Of a stretch of 64,000 nt of DNA, positions 14,940 through 24,114 are shown piece by piece (position 1 is the stretch's first letter; every line of letters starts with the position of its first letter). The position numbers and the translations under genes are program-made. The stretch comes from an uncultured Collinsella sp. (GTDB lineage: Bacteria > Actinomycetota > Coriobacteriia > Coriobacteriales > Coriobacteriaceae). The notes under the pieces were generated by a model that saw only the letters and a list, made by a program, of their open reading frames with translations, was not told the DNA's origin and made no database searches. The stretch is taken from positions 58,071 through 122,070 of the forward strand of contig USAJ01000004.1 of assembly GCA_900552685.1 (NCBI GenBank). Direction: 5' to 3'.

Positions 14940-17239
14940 GTGCGACCGAGCGCGAGCATGTGATGCCTCCGCGGCCTCTGATGCCGTGGACGATGGCCCT
15001 GTGTGCCGGCATGTGCATGAGCTGCGCCTTGGTGCTCAACGTGGCCGCCGATGCGCTGCTGTGGGAGCGGGCTTCGGCGGTCGGGCCGCTTTGGGCCATC
15101 CCCGTTGCGGCGGCGGTATTCGTTGTGCTGGCTCAATCTTGTGCGTGGCTTGCCCCTTGGAAGCGGTGGCTGTATGCCGCGTCCGTCGGTCTTGTGGCGG
15201 GAGCGGTCGTCTCGGCCTGGTGGGCTGTGGGCGCGCTAAGCGCCTCGAAGGCGCTCGACGGTCGAGCGGCAAGCAGCCTTGAGTTGGTCGTGCAGGGTGA
15301 TCCATCCATAAACGACGACGTGTTTTCCTATACCTGCGAGGCACGCGCGGACGGTAAGAACTTGGCAATGGTTCGCCTATCGTGCGACCTCGAGCTCAAG
15401 GTCGGGGCGCACGTGCGTGTTATCGGTCGCGTTTCACGTTTTGAGAACGATGCGTATGGACGATCGCGCGTGCTCCGAGGTGAGGTGCGCAAGGTTAAAG
15501 TCGTTCGGATTTTGTCGGTCGATGAGGACTCTCCGGGGCCGCTTCTTCGGATGCGAAATGGGCTGCTTGCGTCCATCGCGCCTGCGACCGACCCGGCGCG
15601 TGCACTCATAGCCGGTGTCGCCTGCGGTCGTTCGGCCGAGCTGCGCGCCCAGCCGGCGGGCGACTGGTTTTCGGTGACGGGAACGGCGCATCTTATCGCC
15701 GTCTCGGGCAGCCATTTGGCTATCGTGGGGTTTGTAATCGAGGGTGTATTGCAAAAGACTCGGTGCTCACGTGGTCTTCAGCGGGCGATATTGGCGATAA
15801 CGCTTGTGGGCTACGTTGCCTTTACGGGCGCGTCTCCCTCGGCCGTGCGCGCGTGCTGCATGTTGTTCGCGACGCTTGTCGTAAACGGCGCGGGGCGTCG
15901 CCGGCACGGACTTTCGGCACTCTTCGTAACCATGTCCATCTTTGTGCTGCTGCGGCCGACGGTTCTGTTCGAGATGGGCTTTCAGCTTTCATGTGCCAGC
16001 GTCTTAGCCATTCTGTGCTTTTGCCCCTATGCGACCTACGCTTTGGGTGAGCTTAGCGTTGCGTCGGGCGTTGCCGGCATGCTTTCCGTCACGCTGTGCT
16101 CGCAACTGGCGACACTTCCCATTACCATTCCTGCCTTTGGTACGTTCTCGCTCATTGCTCCGCTGGCAAATGCGGTCCTCAGTCCGGTGGTGAGTGTACT
16201 GCTCGTCGTGTCGATCGTGCTGGTTCCCTTTTCGCTCGTGGCGCCGTTGCGGACTTGGGCGCTCGTTGTGCCCATGATTGCCGCCCGTTGTGCGCTGTTC
16301 TTTGAGCAGCTGTTTGCCGCCGTGCCGGGTGCATCCGTGAGCGTGCCGCCCGATAGCATGTGGATTTACCTAGTGCCGTGTTTGCTGGCGGTTCTGCTGG
16401 TCTGGTGGCCGCGTCCCCGTGCACGTCCTATGGCGGTGGGGCTTGCATGCCTGGTGCTCTTGGCTGCGATTCCGTACGCCTACTGGGATCGATTCGCTCC
16501 GCCTTCGGTGACGGTGCTCGATGTGGGCCAGGCCGATGCGATTCTTATTCGTCAGGGCGGCGCGGTAGCACTCGTCGACTGCGGGCTCGACGAGCGCGTG
16601 GTGGCGGCGTTGGTTCGCAATAACGTGCACCATATCGATGCCGTCTTTGTGACGCATTGGGATGAGGACCACTGGGGTGGTCTGCCTGCCGTGCTCGAAC
16701 AGTTTTCGGTCGGAACGATTGCCGTGGCGGCGGATGCGTTAGAGGATGCTCCTGCCGAGGTATTGAACCGACCTGGCGTGGAGTATCGGCAGGTGCGCCG
16801 TGGGGATACAGTCGACATCGGCTCATTTTGCGCCCGCGTGATGTGGCCATTCGAGTCCGTGGATGGCGAGGGAAATGAGGACTCGCTTGTCCTACTGCTC
16901 TCTTATGTTCAGGAAGGCAAGAGCCTGCGCATACTCCTCACCGGTGATGCCGAGCTCGACCAAGAACGGGAATTCGTGCAGGAGGTGGGGGATATCGATG
17001 TACTTAAACTTGGGCATCACGGCTCCAAGGTTTCAGTCGATGCCGCGCTGCTGGAGATTCTGAGACCCGAGCTTTCCCTCGCGAGCGCGGGCAAGGGGAA
17101 TCGATACGGTCATCCGTCCGATGCCTGCATCGATGCCGTGAAGGAAGCGGGCGGCGTGTTCGCGTGCACCATCGAACACGGCGACATTACCGTCACGCCG
17201 ACTGAGAATGGCTTTGCGATGCGATGCCAGCGACCGTGA
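14936..17239 (+). CDS. comEC: DNA internalisation protein ComEC/Rec2
   Basis: A 767-residue polytopic membrane protein forming the channel for incoming single-stranded DNA. The N-terminal part has membrane helices and an OB-like segment. The central Competence domain contains GTAHLIAVSGSHLAIVGF (~res 252-269) and about eight further helices. The C-terminal ~250 residues are a metallo-beta-lactamase domain (VLDVGQADAILI, THWDEDHWGG, LKLGHHGSK). The metal ligands are complete, suggesting an active nuclease domain. Full length; not decayed. Confidence 0.95.
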   Translation: MSATEREHVMPPRPLMPWTMALCAGMCMSCALVLNVAADALLWERASAVGPLWAIPVAAAVFVVLAQSCAWLAPWKRWLYAASVGLVAGAVVSAWWAVGALSASKALDGRAASSLELVVQGDPSINDDVFSYTCEARADGKNLAMVRLSCDLELKVGAHVRVIGRVSRFENDAYGRSRVLRGEVRKVKVVRILSVDEDSPGPLLRMRNGLLASIAPATDPARALIAGVACGRSAELRAQPAGDWFSVTGTAHLIAVSGSHLAIVGFVIEGVLQKTRCSRGLQRAILAITLVGYVAFTGASPSAVRACCMLFATLVVNGAGRRRHGLSALFVTMSIFVLLRPTVLFEMGFQLSCASVLAILCFCPYATYALGELSVASGVAGMLSVTLCSQLATLPITIPAFGTFSLIAPLANAVLSPVVSVLLVVSIVLVPFSLVAPLRTWALVVPMIAARCALFFEQLFAAVPGASVSVPPDSMWIYLVPCLLAVLLVWWPRPRARPMAVGLACLVLLAAIPYAYWDRFAPPSVTVLDVGQADAILIRQGGAVALVDCGLDERVVAALVRNNVHHIDAVFVTHWDEDHWGGLPAVLEQFSVGTIAVAADALEDAPAEVLNRPGVEYRQVRRGDTVDIGSFCARVMWPFESVDGEGNEDSLVLLLSYVQEGKSLRILLTGDAELDQEREFVQEVGDIDVLKLGHHGSKVSVDAALLEILRPELSLASAGKGNRYGHPSDACIDAVKEAGGVFACTIEHGDITVTPTENGFAMRCQRP

Positions 17240-17247
17240 CGACGTCG

Positions 17248-17277
17248 TTGGCGTGTGGTGGACCCCTGGGCTAGAAT
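17248..17277 (+). promoter_or_regulatory. Promoter of holA
   Basis: TTGGCG (17248-17253), an 18-bp spacer and TAGAAT (17272-17277) form a sigma-A-like promoter 40 bp before the holA start, so holA need not depend on comEA/comEC transcription. Confidence 0.5.
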
Positions 17278-17317
17278 GGCACGGAACGAATACGAAGGCC
17301 TGCGGGAGGGGAGCGCA

Positions 17318-18280
17318 ATGTCCGAAACCGGTCTGCTGCCGGCATATCTGATCGTCGGTACCGACGGAGTCAAGCGCGATCACGCCGTCTCGCGTATGAA
17401 AGCGCGTCTGGAAAAGTCGGGTATGGTCGAGTTTAACCTCGACGAGCGCGACATGACTAAGGACCCCGATATCGAGTCCATTATCGGATCGCTTAACACC
17501 TTTCCGATGGGCAGCGAGTTTCGCTTGGTAATCCTTGATGGCTGCTCAAAGCTCGCTAAGGCTGTCTCGGAGCCGCTCGTCGAGTACCTCGCAAGTCCCA
17601 GCCCCACAACGGTCTGCCTCATCATCGCCGACTCGCTTGCCAAGAACACGCGCCTGTATAAGGCGATCGCCAAGATCGACAAGAAGGCCGTGATCGATTG
17701 CTCCGGCACCAAGCGCTGGGAGCTACCGCGCCGCGTTCAGCAGATGGCGACGCAGCACGGCAAGTCGATCTCGACGGCGGCAGCCGAGGAACTCGTCTCG
17801 CGTTCGGGTGAAAACACTCGCATGCTCGATAACGACTTGGCTAAGCTTGCCCAGATGGTCGAGGCGCCCCAGATTGAGCTTGCCGACGTTGAGCGCTGGA
17901 TTGTACGTACGGCCGAGGTTCAGCCCTGGGACTTTCTCAATGCGGTCTCGGCCCGTGACATGCGCCGCTCGCTCGAGCTCTTCAATCTACTGCCCGCCAA
18001 GAGCTACGTGTGGACTTACACATTGCTGTGCGGCCGTATTCGCGAGCTTATCGTTGCCAAGGCGCTCGATGCGCGCGGGCAGGGTCGTGAGCTGGCCGCA
18101 ACGCTTAAGCTTCAGTCCTGGCAGGTCAAGAATCATCTGACCTGGGCACGTCGCTTTTCGATGGCAGAGCTCGTCGCAGCGCTCGAGGGCGCGGTCGATG
18201 TAGAGCTCGCGCTCAAGGGTTCGGCCGATTCTCAGACCGCGCTTTTGCTCTGGATTACGAACATCTTGAGAAAATCGTGA
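17318..18280 (+). CDS. holA: DNA polymerase III delta subunit
   Basis: A 320-residue clamp-loader subunit that opens the beta sliding clamp. It shows the HolA layout: N-terminal AAA+-like domain (AYLIVGTDGVKRDHAVSRM), a middle region with VCLIIADSLAKNTRLYKAI, and a C-terminal collar domain ending in LLLWITNILRKS. The start at 17318 has GGGAGGGGAG just upstream; a longer reading to 17255 would include the promoter. holA before rpsT is a common gene order. Confidence 0.9.
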   Translation: MSETGLLPAYLIVGTDGVKRDHAVSRMKARLEKSGMVEFNLDERDMTKDPDIESIIGSLNTFPMGSEFRLVILDGCSKLAKAVSEPLVEYLASPSPTTVCLIIADSLAKNTRLYKAIAKIDKKAVIDCSGTKRWELPRRVQQMATQHGKSISTAAAEELVSRSGENTRMLDNDLAKLAQMVEAPQIELADVERWIVRTAEVQPWDFLNAVSARDMRRSLELFNLLPAKSYVWTYTLLCGRIRELIVAKALDARGQGRELAATLKLQSWQVKNHLTWARRFSMAELVAALEGAVDVELALKGSADSQTALLLWITNILRKS

Positions 18281-18329
18281 TGATACCTGCCTATTTGACA
18301 AATTCGTTCTATCCCTTTGAGGGGGAGCG

Positions 18330-18338
18330 TGCTATAGT
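18330..18338 (+). promoter_or_regulatory. Extended -10 promoter of rpsT
   Basis: TGCTATAGT at 18330-18338, identical to the rpmB promoter element. A TTGACA occurs at 18295 but is too far away (32 bp) to be its -35. Confidence 0.5.
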
Positions 18339-18413
18339 AGGCGCTTGCATGACCTCACCGTGTCTCAGAGGTGTCATACATTTTTTGCAAGGAACTCGAA
18401 AGGAACTCCAGAA

Positions 18414-18680
18414 GTGGCAAACATCAAGTCTCAGAAGAAGCGTATCCGCACCAATGAGGCAGCTCGCATGCGTAACAAGGCTGTCAAGTCCGAGCTCAAG
18501 ACGCTGACCAAGCACGTCCAGTCCGCCGTCGCCGAGGGCGACGCCGAGAAGGCCCAGGCTGCCCTCAAGACCGTCACCAAGCGTCTCGACATGGCTGCCG
18601 CCAAGCATGTTATCCACAAGAACCAGGCTTCCAACCGCAAGTCCGGTCTTGCCAAGCTCGTGAACAGCATCAACGCCTAA
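18414..18680 (+). CDS. rpsT: 30S ribosomal protein S20
   Basis: An 88-residue basic protein of the small subunit binding the 5' domain of 16S rRNA. It begins (GTG) ANIKSQKKRIRTNEAARMRNK and has the typical S20 helices. The GTG start is chosen because homology begins there and AAAGGA lies ~10 nt upstream. A terminator follows after ~35 bp. Confidence 0.96.
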   Translation: MANIKSQKKRIRTNEAARMRNKAVKSELKTLTKHVQSAVAEGDAEKAQAALKTVTKRLDMAAAKHVIHKNQASNRKSGLAKLVNSINA

Positions 18681-18714
18681 GTTGTAAATTTCACACCAAA
18701 CAGATTACGCGCAT

Positions 18715-18751
18715 AAATGGAGCCTGTTTTATGGAACAGGCTCCATTTTTT
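18715..18751 (+). terminator. Terminator of rpsT
   Basis: AAATGGAGCCTGTT (18715-18728) pairs perfectly with AACAGGCTCCATTT (18735-18748) and is followed by more T residues to 18751. The lepA promoter begins immediately after. Confidence 0.92.
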
Positions 18752-18763
18752 GTACCGCTCGGG

Positions 18764-18779
18764 TAAGATAGTCCGCATG
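18764..18779 (+). promoter_or_regulatory. lepA -10 element directly before the start codon
   Basis: TAAGAT at 18764-18769 ends only 7 nt before the ATG at 18777. No Shine-Dalgarno sequence is present between the rpsT terminator and the ATG. This spacing predicts a leaderless mRNA. Confidence 0.45.
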
Positions 18780-20588
18780 AATACTTCAATTGACATTTCC
18801 CACATCCGCAACTTCTCAATCGTTGCGCACATCGACCATGGCAAGTCCACGATCAGTGACCGTATCCTCGAACTCACCCATACCGTCGACGAACGCGACA
18901 TGGAGTCGCAGCTGCTCGACACCATGGATATCGAGCGCGAGCGCGGTATCACGATCAAGTCCAATGCCGTTCGCGTGTCTTATGACGCCGACGATGGCGA
19001 GACGTATCAGTTCAATTTGATCGATACGCCGGGCCACGTGGACTTTACCTATGAGGTCTCGCGCTCGCTGGCAGCCTGCGAGGGCGCGGTGCTCGTTGTC
19101 GACGCCACGCAGGGCGTCGAGGCGCAGACCGTCTCCAACGCGACGCTCGCCATGAACGCCAATCTGGACATTGTGCCGGCCATCAACAAGATCGACCTGC
19201 CCTCGGCCCATCCCGATGAGGTTAAGACCGAGATCGAGGATGACCTGGCGATTCCTGCCGATGATGCCGTGTGTGTCTCGGGCAAGACCGGCGAGGGCAT
19301 CCACGATCTGCTGGAGTCCATTGTCTTTTTGATCTCTCCGCCCAAGGGCGATGCGAACGCGCCGCTCAAGGCACTCATTCTGGATTCGTACTTCGACGAG
19401 TATCGTGGCGTCGTCGCCACGGTGCGCATCTTTGACGGCTCCATCAAAAAGGGCGATACCCTGCGCATGATGCAGGCAAAGGGCGACTTTTTGGTCGATG
19501 GCGTGGGCGTCAAGCGTCCCGCCGAGACCCCGGTCGACGCGCTCACGGTCGGCGAGGTCGGATACGTGGTCACGGGCCTGAAGGACCCCGAGGCCGTTCG
19601 CGTGGGCGATACCCTCACGTGGGCGTCGAATCCCTGCCCCGAGCCGCTTCCCGGCTACCGCGAGGCCAAGCCCATGGTCTATACGGGCCTGTTCCCGATC
19701 GATAACAAGGACTACGAGAACCTGCGTGACGCGCTCGATAAGCTGCACGTCAACGACCCGTCGTTGGTGTGGGAGCCCGAGACCTCGGTGGCGCTCGGCT
19801 TTGGTTTCCGCGTGGGCTTCTTGGGCCTGCTGCATATGGAGGTCGTCAAGGAGCGCCTGGAGCGTGAGTTCAATCTTGACCTCATTGCTACGAGCCCCTC
19901 GGTGGACTATCACGTCTACAAGACTGACGGCGAGATGATTGATGTCCGCAGCCCGCAGGATCTGCCCGAGGCTACGCGCATCGAGCGCATCGAGGAGCCC
20001 TACCTCAAGGCCAAGATTATCTGCCCGCCCGAGTATACGGGTGCCGTCATGCAGCTCGCTATCGAGCACCGCGGCATTACTACCGACATGATTCATCTCA
20101 CGAGCAAGTCGGTCGAGATGCGCTTTGATATGCCGCTCGCCGAGCTCATCTTGGACTTCTTTGACCAGCTCAAGAGCCGTACCAAGGGCTATGCCTCGCT
20201 CGACTACGAGTTCAACGAGTATCGTCCCTCCGAGCTCGTCAAGCTCGATATCTTGCTTTCGGGCGACGAGGTGGACGCGCTGTCGTTTATCGTCCACAAG
20301 GACAAGGCCTACGGTCTTGCCCGCGGCCTATGCGACAAGCTCAAGGAGATTATTCCTCGTCAGCTGTTCGAGGTGCCCATCCAGGGTGCTATCGGCAACA
20401 AGATCATTGCCCGTTCCACCGTCAAAGCGCGTCGCAAGGACGTTCTTGCAAAGTGCTACGGCGGCGATATCTCGCGTAAGCGCAAACTGCTCGAGAAGCA
20501 GAAAGAGGGCAAGAAGCGCATGAAGGCCATCGGCTCAGTCGAGGTCCCGCAGGAGGCCTTTATGGCGATCCTCAAGGTGGACGAGTAG
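18777..20588 (+). CDS. lepA: Elongation factor 4 (LepA), ribosome-binding GTPase
   Basis: A 603-residue translational GTPase. G1 AHIDHGKST, G2 ERERGITIKS, G3 DTPGHVDF and G4 NKIDLPSA are all present, followed by EF-G-like domains and the LepA-specific C-terminal domain (IGNKIIARSTVKARRKDVLAKCYGGDISRKRKLLEKQKEGKKRMK region). It aids late steps of translation under stress. The start lies 7 nt after a -10 box and lacks a ribosome binding site, so leaderless initiation is likely. dusB follows after 4 bp. Confidence 0.97.
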   Translation: MNTSIDISHIRNFSIVAHIDHGKSTISDRILELTHTVDERDMESQLLDTMDIERERGITIKSNAVRVSYDADDGETYQFNLIDTPGHVDFTYEVSRSLAACEGAVLVVDATQGVEAQTVSNATLAMNANLDIVPAINKIDLPSAHPDEVKTEIEDDLAIPADDAVCVSGKTGEGIHDLLESIVFLISPPKGDANAPLKALILDSYFDEYRGVVATVRIFDGSIKKGDTLRMMQAKGDFLVDGVGVKRPAETPVDALTVGEVGYVVTGLKDPEAVRVGDTLTWASNPCPEPLPGYREAKPMVYTGLFPIDNKDYENLRDALDKLHVNDPSLVWEPETSVALGFGFRVGFLGLLHMEVVKERLEREFNLDLIATSPSVDYHVYKTDGEMIDVRSPQDLPEATRIERIEEPYLKAKIICPPEYTGAVMQLAIEHRGITTDMIHLTSKSVEMRFDMPLAELILDFFDQLKSRTKGYASLDYEFNEYRPSELVKLDILLSGDEVDALSFIVHKDKAYGLARGLCDKLKEIIPRQLFEVPIQGAIGNKIIARSTVKARRKDVLAKCYGGDISRKRKLLEKQKEGKKRMKAIGSVEVPQEAFMAILKVDE

Positions 20589-20592
20589 GTCT

Positions 20593-21636
20593 ATGGCGCT
20601 TTCTGAATACAGCAAGCGGCTGCTGGGCGCCTATGCCGAGCAGCCGTTCCTTATGGCTCCCATGGCGGGCGTGACCGACCCCGCCTATCGCATCATGTGC
20701 CGCCGCCGCGGTGCCAACCTTGCCTACAGCGAGATGGTGAGCGTGGCTGGCCTTGCCTATGCCAGCAACAAAACGTGGCGCCTGGTGCTGCCGGCCGACG
20801 AGGAGCAGCAGATTTGCGTGCAGCTCTTTGGCTCCAAGCCCGAGCAGTTTGCGAGTGCCGTCGCCGCCGTCGAGGAGCGTGTGGGCGATCGCCTGTCGCT
20901 CATCGATATCAATATGGCATGCCCCGCCCGCAAGGTTGTTACCAAGGGCGAGGGCTCGGCGCTCATGCGCACGCCCGACCTTGCGGAGAAGATCGTTGAG
21001 GCCACGGTGGGCGCGGCGCACGTGCCCGTGACCGTAAAGATCCGCAAGGGTTTTTATGCCGAGGACCGTAATGCCGCGACGTTTGCCCAGATGCTCGAAG
21101 GCGCAGGGGCTGCCGCAGTCGCCGTGCACGGTCGTTGCGCCACGCAGCTCTATACGGGCCAGGCCGATTGGTCGGTCGTCGATGAGGTGGCCGACGCCGT
21201 CGAGATTCCCGTTATCGGTTCGGGCGATGTGTTCTCGGCCGAGGACGCTACTGAGCATCTGCAAGGCTCGAGTGCCAGCGCGGTGTTTATCGCGCGCGGC
21301 ATCTACGGCAATCCGTGGGTGTTCGGTGATGCTCGCGCCCTTGCGCTCGATGGCACGCCGGTGCCGGCGCGCAGCTCCGTCGAGCGCCTGGAGGCTCTGC
21401 GTGAGCACCTGACGTTGACGCACGAGCTTCTGCCGCTTATGTCGCGCGCCCGTACGTACGCGAGCTGGTATCTAAAGGGCATGCCCCATGCCGCCGCCTG
21501 GCGCGCTCAGGTGGTGCGCTGCTCCACGTACGAGGAGTTTATGGCACTGGTCGATGATATCGAGCGCGATGTGGTGGCCTGCGAGGCTGCCCTTGCCGCC
21601 GGCGAATCGGTGCCCCCTCATCCGCTGGAGGCTTAA
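20593..21636 (+). CDS. dusB: tRNA-dihydrouridine synthase
   Basis: A 347-residue FMN enzyme reducing uridines in the tRNA D-loop. N-terminal TIM barrel with MAPMAGVTDPAYR (~res 21-33), and DINMACPARKVVTKGEGSALM carrying the catalytic Cys; then AVHGRCATQLYTGQADW and IGSGDVFSAEDA. The C-terminal ~90 residues form the helical tRNA-binding domain. The DusB subfamily is chosen from general similarity, not a diagnostic residue. It sits between lepA and hemW (2-bp gap). Confidence 0.9.
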   Translation: MALSEYSKRLLGAYAEQPFLMAPMAGVTDPAYRIMCRRRGANLAYSEMVSVAGLAYASNKTWRLVLPADEEQQICVQLFGSKPEQFASAVAAVEERVGDRLSLIDINMACPARKVVTKGEGSALMRTPDLAEKIVEATVGAAHVPVTVKIRKGFYAEDRNAATFAQMLEGAGAAAVAVHGRCATQLYTGQADWSVVDEVADAVEIPVIGSGDVFSAEDATEHLQGSSASAVFIARGIYGNPWVFGDARALALDGTPVPARSSVERLEALREHLTLTHELLPLMSRARTYASWYLKGMPHAAAWRAQVVRCSTYEEFMALVDDIERDVVACEAALAAGESVPPHPLEA

Positions 21637-21638
21637 GG

Positions 21639-22871
21639 GTGGCCGTTACCGCGCTGTACGTGCACGTGCCGTTTTGCGCCCAAAAGTGCCGGTACTGCGA
21701 CTTTGACTCGCGCAGTTTTTCTCCGTGCGACCTGAGTGCTGCGCTCGATGTCTATTTTGAGCAGTTGTTCGCGCGCCTCGATGCTTTTGGCAAGGCTGGG
21801 GCCCTTGACCATATCCGCACCGTCTATGTTGGCGGCGGTACGCCGTCGCTGGCGGGGGAGCGCCTGGTGGAGCTGGCGCGGCGTATTCGTGCGTGGTGCG
21901 CCCCCGTTGAGTTTACCTGCGAGGCCAATCCCGAGTCGCTGACCGCCGAGCTTGCCACTGCGCTTGCCAAGGCTGGTGTCACACGCGTCTCTCTGGGCGT
22001 GCAAACGCTCGATAACACCGAACTTACCGCCATCGGCCGTATTCACGATGCCGATCGGGCGTTTGCCGCCATCGCGACGGTCAAGAACTCTGGGCTTGAC
22101 GTGTCGTGCGACCTTATGTGCGGACTTCCCGGGCAGACCGCAGCGAGTTGGAAGCGCACGCTCGATGGCGTGCTGGCGGCGGCTCCGCATCATGTGTCGG
22201 TCTACCCGCTCACGCTTGAGGAGGGGACTCCCCTTTATCGCATGGCGTGCCGCGACGAGTCGGTCGAGCCCGACGAGGATTTTCAAGCTTCGTGCATGGA
22301 TGTGGCGCGTGAGCGTCTGGGTGCGGCCGGCTATCACCCGTATGAGGTGGCAAGCTATGCGCTCGACGGACATGAGTGCGCCCATAACATTGCCTACTGG
22401 ACCGGCCAGGGCTATTTGGGCCTGGGTCGTTCCGCCGCGGGCATGCTCGACGCCGAGGATTTCGACCGTCTTGCAGGTTTGTTCCCCGGCGTGTCTTCTC
22501 GAGGCGATTCGTACCGCGTGCGTCTGGTGCAACGTGACGATGACGCGACGGCGTTTGAGGCCGAATATCTGTCGCAGCGTGAGGCTGCGGCTGAAGACCT
22601 GATGCTGTCTTGTCGCATGACGGGCGGTGTTGCGTCCGACCTGTTGGTTCGTGCAGCTTGCGTCATTCCGGCCGATGAGCTGGCAGCTGCCTGCGATCGC
22701 GCGCTCGAATTGGGTCTTGCCACTTGGGTGCCCGAGACGCTCGGGGTCCATGAGGGACCCTTCATTTCGGCAGATGTCGTCGCGGGCTATGTTCGAGCTC
22801 GTCTGGCGCCGACACACTTGGGCTGGCTCGATGGAAATGTTCTGTTCGAGCTGTTTTGGGATCTAGCTTAG
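21639..22871 (+). CDS. hemW: Radical SAM protein HemW (haem chaperone-like; formerly HemN-like)
   Basis: A 410-residue radical SAM protein. The CxxxCxxC cluster site is in VPFCAQKCRYCDFDS (~res 10-24) and the SAM-binding GGG motif is YVGGGTPSL. A HemN C-terminal domain follows. HemW lacks coproporphyrinogen oxidase activity in studied species and is thought to deliver haem. GTG start right after dusB. hemW next to dnaJ or hrcA genes is a common arrangement. Confidence 0.88.
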   Translation: MAVTALYVHVPFCAQKCRYCDFDSRSFSPCDLSAALDVYFEQLFARLDAFGKAGALDHIRTVYVGGGTPSLAGERLVELARRIRAWCAPVEFTCEANPESLTAELATALAKAGVTRVSLGVQTLDNTELTAIGRIHDADRAFAAIATVKNSGLDVSCDLMCGLPGQTAASWKRTLDGVLAAAPHHVSVYPLTLEEGTPLYRMACRDESVEPDEDFQASCMDVARERLGAAGYHPYEVASYALDGHECAHNIAYWTGQGYLGLGRSAAGMLDAEDFDRLAGLFPGVSSRGDSYRVRLVQRDDDATAFEAEYLSQREAAAEDLMLSCRMTGGVASDLLVRAACVIPADELAAACDRALELGLATWVPETLGVHEGPFISADVVAGYVRARLAPTHLGWLDGNVLFELFWDLA

Positions 22872-22929
22872 GCCGCTCGGGTAGAATTACCGGAATATAT
22901 ACGCTGCTGTGAGCAGGAGGTTGCCGCGC

Positions 22930-24033
22930 ATGGCGACGATGAACGAAAAAGATTACTACGAGATTCTGGGTGTCTCCAAGGACGCCACCTCGCGTGATAT
23001 TCAAAAGGCCTTTCAGCAAAAGGCCCGCAAGCTCCATCCGGACGTCAACAAAGAGCCGGATGCCGAGGAAAAGTTTAAAGAGGTTTCCGAGGCCTACGCC
23101 GTGCTTTCGGATGAGCAAAAACGTGCGCGCTACGACGCCATGCGCTCGGGCAATCCCTTTGCCGGTGCTCCTACGGCTTCGCCCTATGGTGGCGGCTACG
23201 CCGGCAACACAGGCTATGGCAATCCCTTTGAGGGCGGTTTTCCCTTTGGCGGCGCTTGGGGCCAGCAGCGTCGTGGGCAGGCTGCTTACAATCCCGAGAA
23301 CGGCGCCAATGTGGTCGTCGATATCAAACTCGACGCCAAGGAGGCCAAGGGCGGTGCCCGCAAGACCGTCCGCTATACGCGCTTCGATACCTGTGGTCAC
23401 TGCGGTGGTTCGGGCTCTGTTTCGTCCGAGCATGCACATACCTGTCCGAGCTGCGGCGGTCGCGGTCACATCGATGTCGACCTGTCCTTTCTGTTTGGTG
23501 CCGGCACGTTCCAGTCGGTCTGCCCTGAGTGCGGTGGCTCCGGTAAGGTCGTCGCCGACCCCTGTCCCGATTGCGGCGGCAGCGGGCGGACCCGTGTGAC
23601 CTCCGAGCAGACGATTGAGTTTCCCGCCGGCACGCACGATGGTGACGAGGTCCGTATTGGCGGCATGGGTCACGCCGGCACCAACGGCGCCTCTGGCGGT
23701 GATCTGGTCGGTCGCGCCCATGTTGAGGCCGAGCGCCTGGAAGGCAAGGCCCGTACCGGTTTTTACCTGATGGGCATCGTGGCGCCGTTTTTGGTGCTAT
23801 CGGCCATCTCGGGCGTGTTCTCGGCCTTTGCCGTGATGTGCTTTATTCCGTTTGCCATAGGCCTGTTCATGGTGCTCTCGGACGGCGTGCTGCACCGCAG
23901 CCTGCTGTGGTGGAAGCGCGGCGCGATGCAGTTTGCCAACGGTTTTGCCAACGGATTTATGTTTGCGCTCGTGTCGGTTTGGTTTGCGAGCTGCTCGCAA
24001 CGTGCCATGCTTTCACCCTACGCAATGCAATAA
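22930..24033 (+). CDS. DnaJ-like cochaperone with C-terminal membrane segments
   Basis: A 367-residue protein with a J domain (res ~5-75, HPD motif at LHPDVN), a Gly/Phe-rich region, and a four-repeat zinc domain (CGHCGGSG, CPSCGGRG, CPECGGSG, CPDCGGSG). After a shortened first C-terminal domain (EFPAGTHDGDEVRIGGMGHAG), the second substrate-binding and dimerisation domains are absent. In their place are about three hydrophobic segments (~res 283-325 and ~340-358: FYLMGIVAPFLVLSAIS, MCFIPFAIGLFMVLS, FMFALVSVWFASC). It would recruit DnaK to the membrane. The start has GCAGGAGG 9 nt upstream. A canonical DnaJ follows. Confidence 0.85.
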   Translation: MATMNEKDYYEILGVSKDATSRDIQKAFQQKARKLHPDVNKEPDAEEKFKEVSEAYAVLSDEQKRARYDAMRSGNPFAGAPTASPYGGGYAGNTGYGNPFEGGFPFGGAWGQQRRGQAAYNPENGANVVVDIKLDAKEAKGGARKTVRYTRFDTCGHCGGSGSVSSEHAHTCPSCGGRGHIDVDLSFLFGAGTFQSVCPECGGSGKVVADPCPDCGGSGRTRVTSEQTIEFPAGTHDGDEVRIGGMGHAGTNGASGGDLVGRAHVEAERLEGKARTGFYLMGIVAPFLVLSAISGVFSAFAVMCFIPFAIGLFMVLSDGVLHRSLLWWKRGAMQFANGFANGFMFALVSVWFASCSQRAMLSPYAMQ

Positions 24034-24114
24034 CATCAAACCCTCTGTTTGCGGCCGGCCCAGCTTGGGTATAGGACGCACTGTGACAATAATGAAAGTC
24101 GGAAGGATTCGGTC

